40,057 bases of DNA. It comes from an uncultured Candidatus Poseidoniales archaeon (lineage in GTDB: Archaea > Thermoplasmatota > Poseidoniia > Poseidoniales > Poseidoniaceae). This document shows positions 35,654 through 40,057 of the stretch, one piece after another. The first letter of the stretch is position 1. Every line of letters starts with the position of its first letter. The position numbers were made by a program, and so were the translations under genes. Under the pieces are notes generated by a model that worked only from the letters and a program-made list of their open reading frames with translations, made no database searches and was not told the DNA's origin. Location of the stretch: NCBI GenBank assembly GCA_905181785.1, contig CAJIZC010000027.1, forward strand, positions 1 to 40,057, given 5' to 3'.

Positions 35654-36155
35654 CGTCAAACTCATCCAAGAGGGTCTCAGAGGCCTCAACACCACTGTGC
35701 TCTGTGATTCCAGCAGCCTTGACCTGATCGCCGAGTTTGAATAATTCAGTGAACGCCTCATCGATTGATTTGGTTTGCTTGAGGAACCTCATAGGGGGCC
35801 AACCACAATCGATCACACCAGGTTCATGTGTGCTCTCTTCAACCCAAGCAGCACAAGCGTCACCGTGGCATAGAGCAGAAAAGTTCTCCAAATCGACCCA
35901 AAAGGTCTGCCTCGTGCAAACAGGACAGTCCTTGCATTCAAGGGATGCCAACACGGTCAAGCCATGCTCACCGATGACGTCAACGTCCCAAACCACAACA
36001 GAAGCGGCAGTCAAAAGCATCCTGTCGCTCTTTCTAAGAAAACTGCGCAGCACATTCCATGCGGTCTCCTCGCTGCTAAAGCAGCCAAGGGACAGGCCTT
36101 TGCCGCCTTCTTCGACGGCGGATGGGACATAGACCCGTTCGATGCGCTCCGCCAT
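35640..36155 (-). CDS. Orphan Cys-rich protein downstream of folB
   Basis: 171 aa, no family recognised. A beta-rich N-terminal region is followed by a possible zinc site CKDCPVC ... LCHGDAC (about residues 74-100), then an acidic helical C-terminus. It has no TM segment or signal peptide. It follows folB by 36 bp on the same strand and may be the last gene of that transcript. Its 3' end overlaps the DUF2116 gene by 14 bp tail to tail. Coding status is supported by the intact frame and regular spacing, not by homology. Confidence 0.65.
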   Translation of the reverse strand: MAERIERVYVPSAVEEGGKGLSLGCFSSEETAWNVLRSFLRKSDRMLLTAASVVVWDVDVIGEHGLTVLASLECKDCPVCTRQTFWVDLENFSALCHGDACAAWVEESTHEPGVIDCGWPPMRFLKQTKSIDEAFTELFKLGDQVKAAGITEHSGVEASETLLDEFDAKYS

Positions 36156-36191
36156 GTGCTTGGCTTGCGGGGAAGGTGCTTGAAGACTCGC

Positions 36192-36554
36192 TCAACTTCG
36201 CGACCACAGGACTTCGATTACAGGCAGACCGCCAGGATGCGGCAATGGTGCATTCGGTTTTTCGATTCGAACGTGAATTTCGCCCACAAGTTCGTTGCTT
36301 TTGATTCGGTGAATCACCCTCGCTGCCATTTCTTCAATCAGCGCAATCGGTTGCTCCGATTCAAGCATAACTTGATCGATTGCGATTTGAATATCGGCAT
36401 AATTTAGGGTGCGATTAAGGTTATTCTCGACCTTGTCATCAACCAGAGTCGCCCAGACGGTGAACACAAAAGGCTGATCTTGCTCATGCTCGAATTCATA
36501 GTAGCCGTGCTTTGCCAGCACAGTGTATTGTTCCAATCCAATGCGAACGGTCAT
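36192..36554 (-). CDS. folB: Dihydroneopterin aldolase
   Basis: 120 aa, normal for FolB. Features are VRIGLEQYTVLAKHGYYEFE (the Glu of the HG-x-x-x-E region), LNYADIQIAIDQVM, IEEMAARVIHRI and a C-terminal VRIEKPNAPLPHPGG with the catalytic Lys. It cleaves dihydroneopterin to 6-hydroxymethyl-dihydropterin and glycolaldehyde in folate synthesis. Most archaea use the unrelated MptD, so this is a bacterial-type enzyme. ATG 36554 is chosen over TTG 36557; a GAGGGA site precedes it. It sits 8 bp after the parvulin gene. Confidence 0.93.
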   Translation of the reverse strand: MTVRIGLEQYTVLAKHGYYEFEHEQDQPFVFTVWATLVDDKVENNLNRTLNYADIQIAIDQVMLESEQPIALIEEMAARVIHRIKSNELVGEIHVRIEKPNAPLPHPGGLPVIEVLWSRS

Positions 36555-36562
36555 CAAATCCC

Positions 36563-36853
36563 TCAGGCTTCATCTCGCTCATGGACCCAAATCAGGTGAT
36601 AGCCGAATTGAGTTTTTACTGGCTCTGAAACTGTGGCGAGGGGGTTGCTCCACACCACTTCTTCGAAGGGTCGAACCATTTGTCCTTTGCGAAACCAACC
36701 AAGGTCACCGCCTTTCTGGCTCGAGGGGCATGTGCTCTTTTTGCGAGCCATCTTTTGGAAATCCTTCAATTTTCCAATTTTACCTTTCATCTGAACAGCC
36801 TCTGATTTTGAGGCTACGAGGATGTGCGATGCCCAAGCGCTCGGTGCGACCAT
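36563..36853 (-). CDS. Parvulin-type peptidyl-prolyl isomerase
   Basis: 96 aa, single-domain parvulin (about 92 aa in bacteria). The domain runs ASHILVASKSEA, then KDFQKMARKKSTCPSS, GGDLGWFRKGQMVRPFEE and VSEPVKTQFGYHLIWV, with the two conserved His (H10 and the one in FGYHLI) and the Cys at the usual Cys/Asp position. It catalyses Xaa-Pro isomerisation; with no signal peptide it is cytosolic. ATG 36853 is preferred to GTG 36874. Archaeal parvulins are known mostly from Thaumarchaeota. Confidence 0.93.
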   Translation of the reverse strand: MVAPSAWASHILVASKSEAVQMKGKIGKLKDFQKMARKKSTCPSSQKGGDLGWFRKGQMVRPFEEVVWSNPLATVSEPVKTQFGYHLIWVHERDEA

Positions 36854-36903
36854 GCCACAAGGGCTGAACGCCACGCTTTGAAGCCGTCGCTTGGTTTATT
36901 GAA

Positions 36904-38679
36904 TCACACGCCGGGGTTGTAGGCCAGCATTCGGACATAAGTGCCGTAAATGGTCACGGAGATGCCCAACGAATCAGCATTGAACCGGTCCATGGTGTCG
37001 AGGTACGTGTGGTATTCCCAACTGCCGCTTCCATAACAAACCACAGCGCGACCACGCTTTCCGTCGAGGTCATAGACGAATGGTCCGTGATCGGAGTTGT
37101 ACGGCATCCCATCGGGTTCACCTTGCGCCCCCTTTAGGAGGGAAAGTTGAATGTCATAGCGCTCGGCCATATCGGGGTTGGCGTCCTTGTAGAGGTCGGT
37201 GATTCGCTCCATGTGGCCATAGTCGTCTTCATTATTGGTGAACAGGGATACGGAATTGCCTCGGTTTGCATCCGCATCTACGTGATTCATATCGAGGTTC
37301 ACATAGAGGCGCAGGTTTTCTTTCAAGAAGTTTTGATTTGCTGCAACATAGGCTCTGCTGCCGTAAAGCCCCTCTTCCTCTCCACCCCAAGTGCAAAACT
37401 GAATGGTTCGCTCGGGTGTGCCCGTTTCGTTGACAATCATGCTCATTTGACGGGCCATTTCCATGACGCTGGAAGTTCCTGATGTATCATCGACTGCTCC
37501 TTGGCCGTGATAGACGGTGTCATGGTGGCCTCCGATAATGACCACTTCAGAGGATTTCCCTTCAATTGTTCCACATGGGACATAGATGGTTTGCTCTTGG
37601 TCGTTTGTCACGTCGATGATCATTTCTAACACGCCTTGAGAGCCGGTTGCGTTGAAAATAGCGGTTTCTAAGATTTCTCCTGCATCCTTCGACATGGCGA
37701 TGAACGGCAAGTCACTTGGGATGGTGCCGCCGTTGGCTGCCGTGACATCATCAATACCGCTGCCTTTGAAAATTGGTACGCAGTCATTGCCCTCGATCAT
37801 GCCACAATTGTAATCCTTGTTGACTCGAATGAGGCCGGCAAGGTTGTTTTCAGCGGCTTTTGAAAACATTTGGGTGTTGCCGATTTTGGAACCACCGCTT
37901 CGAAGGTAGCCGATGGTACCACCTGCTGTGCTCCAAAGTGCATCATCGCTGCCGTTGCCTAAATCTGTGAGTTGAACATCTTGTTGGAAGGTGTATTCAG
38001 ATTGGCCCGAGAAGCCTTGAATGACGTAATCGACCCGGTGTTGGAATTCAGTAATCACAGATCCAATGGCTGTTATTCCTTCACAGGGGCTGTTGCCTCC
38101 TAGGCCCTGAACGCAAATTCTTAGGCTTGGTTCGGCGTTGACCTTGTGCATTGGGACATCAAAACTGTTGAGTTGAGTTTGCATGCCCATTGCAGCAAAT
38201 TCAGAGATGATGTATTGAGCAGTGTTTGCTTCTTCTTGAGTGCCGCTCATTCGCCCTTCCCAATCAGGATGGCCAAGGGCGACGAGGTTTTCGGCGTACA
38301 TTTGAGCTTGGTTTGCGTCAAAATCAATCAACTCATAGTCGTAATCCGGTTCAAAGCCGAGCCAAGCAGGTTGTACAATCAAGACTGCGGAGACCATCAA
38401 TGCAGCCAGACCAATAGCTATCGCCATACCCATGTTGATGGAGCCGTACAACGGTGTTTTCATACGAGCCATGAGGGTTATTGGTTCATCGAACACGACA
38501 ACATCCTCCTCAACCACCATCATCGGCGGGGCTAATGTTGTTTCTTGCATTGGAGGTGCGGTGCTGATTGAGAGCCGTTCGATGAGGTCAGACTTCTTAC
38601 CGCTCACTGGAAGGCCTTGTTCATTCAGGATTGCCTTCAGTTCGGCTACGGTGAGCTTCGTGAGTTCGGCTTCGTCCAT
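36904..38679 (-). CDS. Membrane-anchored M28 metallopeptidase with N-terminal SAP domain
   Basis: 591 aa. Residues 6-38 form a SAP-like helix-loop-helix (LTVAELKAILNEQGLPVSG). A Pro-rich linker and one TM helix (about 82-106) follow. The rest is extracytoplasmic: a PA-like insert and an M28 catalytic domain with GGHHDTVYHGQGAVDD (zinc ligands H385 and D387, bridging Asp 397) and WGGEEEGLYGS (the Glu pair near 435). It should cleave amino acids or short peptides outside the cell. A SAP domain normally binds DNA, so its position on the cytosolic side of a secreted peptidase is odd. It lies 46 bp after ubiX. Confidence 0.88.
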   Translation of the reverse strand: MDEAELTKLTVAELKAILNEQGLPVSGKKSDLIERLSISTAPPMQETTLAPPMMVVEEDVVVFDEPITLMARMKTPLYGSINMGMAIAIGLAALMVSAVLIVQPAWLGFEPDYDYELIDFDANQAQMYAENLVALGHPDWEGRMSGTQEEANTAQYIISEFAAMGMQTQLNSFDVPMHKVNAEPSLRICVQGLGGNSPCEGITAIGSVITEFQHRVDYVIQGFSGQSEYTFQQDVQLTDLGNGSDDALWSTAGGTIGYLRSGGSKIGNTQMFSKAAENNLAGLIRVNKDYNCGMIEGNDCVPIFKGSGIDDVTAANGGTIPSDLPFIAMSKDAGEILETAIFNATGSQGVLEMIIDVTNDQEQTIYVPCGTIEGKSSEVVIIGGHHDTVYHGQGAVDDTSGTSSVMEMARQMSMIVNETGTPERTIQFCTWGGEEEGLYGSRAYVAANQNFLKENLRLYVNLDMNHVDADANRGNSVSLFTNNEDDYGHMERITDLYKDANPDMAERYDIQLSLLKGAQGEPDGMPYNSDHGPFVYDLDGKRGRAVVCYGSGSWEYHTYLDTMDRFNADSLGISVTIYGTYVRMLAYNPGV

Positions 38680-38725
38680 GTGCGAGGGTTAGCATCGCTC
38701 ATTGAAGAACTCGGCGGTTGCTTGC

Positions 38726-39298
38726 TTAGGGTATTTCTTCCCCAGTCCATCGGCTGCCAACGCTGTGATCAAGGCCGATGTGGTCGAGGATTCGGGCAAC
38801 AACAAAGTCAACCATGTCATCGATTGATGTAGGATGGTTGTAGAATCCTGGTGATGCCGGGATGACGACTGCTCCCCATTGTGACAGTTTGGTCATGTTC
38901 TCCAAGTGGACGGTAGCGTAGGGTGCTTCTCTGGGCACAATGATTAGTTTTCTTCGCTCCTTCAAGGCGACAATGGCTGAGCGAGTGATGAGGTTGTCCC
39001 CGATTCCGGCCGCTAATTTACCCAGTGTTGTTCCCGAGCAAGGGCACAGAACTACAGCGTCGATGTTTGCCGATCCGGATGCGGATTTGGCGCCGATGTT
39101 TGCGTCGTCTTCCAACAGGGCACCGGTCGCTTGAGCAATTTCTTCTTTGGTGGTGTCGCATTCATGCTTGAGGGTGATTTCCCCTGCGTTCGTCACAACT
39201 AGTCGCACTGGAATGTCCTTAGAACTGAGGATTTCTACCAGTCGCTTGCCATACACGGCTCCAGACGCTCCAGAAATGCCTACGACGACTTCGCCCAT
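38726..39298 (-). CDS. ubiX: Flavin prenyltransferase UbiX family
   Basis: 190 aa, normal size. Family marks are VVVGISGASGAVYGKRLVEI at the N-terminus, VVLCPCSGTTLGKLAAGIGDNLITR in the middle and IVPREAPYATVHLENMTKL. The enzyme attaches a dimethylallyl group to FMN to make the cofactor for UbiD decarboxylases; no ubiD is in the window. A minus-strand TATA candidate (GCTAAAAG, 39320-39327) is about 25 bp upstream, so the mRNA is probably leaderless and the gene may head a ubiX-peptidase-parvulin-folB transcript. Confidence 0.95.
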   Translation of the reverse strand: MGEVVVGISGASGAVYGKRLVEILSSKDIPVRLVVTNAGEITLKHECDTTKEEIAQATGALLEDDANIGAKSASGSANIDAVVLCPCSGTTLGKLAAGIGDNLITRSAIVALKERRKLIIVPREAPYATVHLENMTKLSQWGAVVIPASPGFYNHPTSIDDMVDFVVARILDHIGLDHSVGSRWTGEEIP

Positions 39299-39319
39299 GG
39301 ATTTGGGTGCGGGTTCTGC

Positions 39320-39327
39320 CTTTTAGC
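39320..39327 (-). promoter_or_regulatory. TATA-like box for ubiX
   Basis: On the minus strand GCTAAAAG is centred about 25 bp before the ubiX ATG at 39298, with no Shine-Dalgarno in between. This matches the leaderless pattern of the RND and lipoprotein promoters in the window. Confidence 0.5.
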
Positions 39328-39376
39328 CACTTGTTTGGCAACCACGCTCTTAGAAGTTGATTTTTTGGCTATAGAG

Positions 39377-40015
39377 TCAATTGCTAAGTGTTCTTTGAAT
39401 CGATTTCAGCATTGTTTCTTCCAATGCCTTTTCAATTGAATCAATTGAGGTCAAGTGTCCCAAGCGCTGGAGGCATGTGGTTGTGTGAGCGTTGAGCCCA
39501 CACCCTGCCAATCCCTCAACGCGTCCTTGGGGGGTGTCGACGTTGATGGTAAACCCGTGACGAGAAGTCCAACGCAGGAAGGAAAGCCCGATGCTGGAGA
39601 TCTTTTTCCCATCCACCCAGACACCTTGCATGCGCTCATCTCTTGCACCATTGATGCCACAAGCGGCGAGTGCGTTGAGGATCCAAGCCTCGATTTTCTC
39701 TATGATTGCAGCCACTGATGTTTCATTTTCTTGATCCCATTTGAAGATCGGATAGGCCACGATTTGACCAGGTCCATGCCAGGTAAGTCCGCCACCTCTG
39801 TCGACAGCGTGGGTTGCATAACCTTCCGGAGGGGCGATGCCATCGTTTCGAGCGCGTGGGCCAACAGTGACGATTTCAGGATGGCTTAACAGCAACAAAG
39901 TGTCTGGAATTTCCTCATTGATTCGTTGATGCTGAAGGGCCTTCATTTGAACGATTGCTTCATCATAAGGTACGATGCCAAGGCGACGGATGTGAACACG
40001 CCTCGTTTCGTCCAT
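39377..40015 (-). CDS. lipB: Octanoyltransferase (lipoate biosynthesis)
   Basis: 212 aa, normal for LipB. Marks are LGIVPYDEAIVQM, LLSHPEIVTVGPRA, DRGGGLTWHGPGQIVAYPI (73-90), GKKISSIGLSFLRW with the catalytic Lys (K138) and GLAGCGLNAH with the catalytic Cys (C172). It moves octanoate from acyl carrier protein to lipoyl domains of 2-oxoacid dehydrogenases or the glycine cleavage H protein. Archaea lack standard fatty-acid synthesis, so the octanoyl source is unclear. The 42 bp upstream to the window end hold only a weak AT-rich stretch (ATCAAAACTT). Confidence 0.95.
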   Translation of the reverse strand: MDETRRVHIRRLGIVPYDEAIVQMKALQHQRINEEIPDTLLLLSHPEIVTVGPRARNDGIAPPEGYATHAVDRGGGLTWHGPGQIVAYPIFKWDQENETSVAAIIEKIEAWILNALAACGINGARDERMQGVWVDGKKISSIGLSFLRWTSRHGFTINVDTPQGRVEGLAGCGLNAHTTTCLQRLGHLTSIDSIEKALEETMLKSIQRTLSN

Positions 40016-40057
40016 GCCTCACGGTGGGGGTTCAAGCCAATGAAGTTTTGATTGGTT

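Overview
The window is a compact, gene-dense archaeal fragment. It most resembles Marine Group II Euryarchaeota (Candidatus Poseidoniales, class Thermoplasmata relatives). Four things support this: an archaeal 16S rRNA 3' end that is not followed by 23S or 5S; archaeal information-processing genes (class I lysyl-tRNA synthetase, aRF1 with NIKS and GGQ, aIF2-beta, Trm56); a mix of leaderless promoters (TATA about 25 bp before the start codon) and GGAGG ribosome sites; and bacterial-type metabolic genes (folB, folP, ubiX, lipB, carAB) typical of this surface-ocean lineage. The lineage is inferred from these traits, not from a search.

Layout. 1-382 is the 16S 3' end, followed by a hairpin and T-tract. 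510-4605 holds small membrane proteins, a divergent NAD-kinase-like protein, a YjbQ/UPF0047 protein and a GIDE/MUL1-like membrane protein. 4643-5863 is a thiolase. 5972-10416 is a tightly packed four-gene block behind a strong TATA box: RND/MMPL transporter, ABA4-like membrane protein, DUF2071 protein and DCC thiol-disulfide protein. 10461-16461 carries a PIN-TPR protein, a TauE/SafE permease, LemA, and an overlapping DHH phosphoesterase-TraB pair. 16458-17377 is a folP/membrane-protein divergent promoter region. 18056-23394 carries trm56 and carAB. 23398-27478 holds a zinc-ribbon coiled-coil protein, lysS, an HTH-phosphoribosyltransferase regulator and aIF2-beta. 27605-31479 has a secreted beta-propeller lipoprotein, a 2Fe-2S ferredoxin / pterin dehydratase / orphan operon and a Nog1-like GTPase. 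31482-35653 has argS, prf1, pyrH and a DUF2116 zinc-ribbon protein. 35640-40015 is a minus-strand run: lipB, ubiX, SAP-M28 peptidase, parvulin, folB and an orphan Cys-rich protein.

Functional themes are pyrimidine synthesis (carAB, pyrH, possibly the PRTase regulator), folate/pterin metabolism (folP, folB, pterin carbinolamine dehydratase), translation (aIF2-beta, aRF1, ArgRS, LysRS, Trm56), and an envelope/lipid block centred on the RND transporter. Coding density is extreme: seven convergent gene pairs end within 12 bp of each other or overlap, and no gap reaches 150 bp. I found no tRNA, CRISPR, insertion sequence or prophage. The most promising unexplained unit is the RND-ABA4-DUF2071-DCC block.
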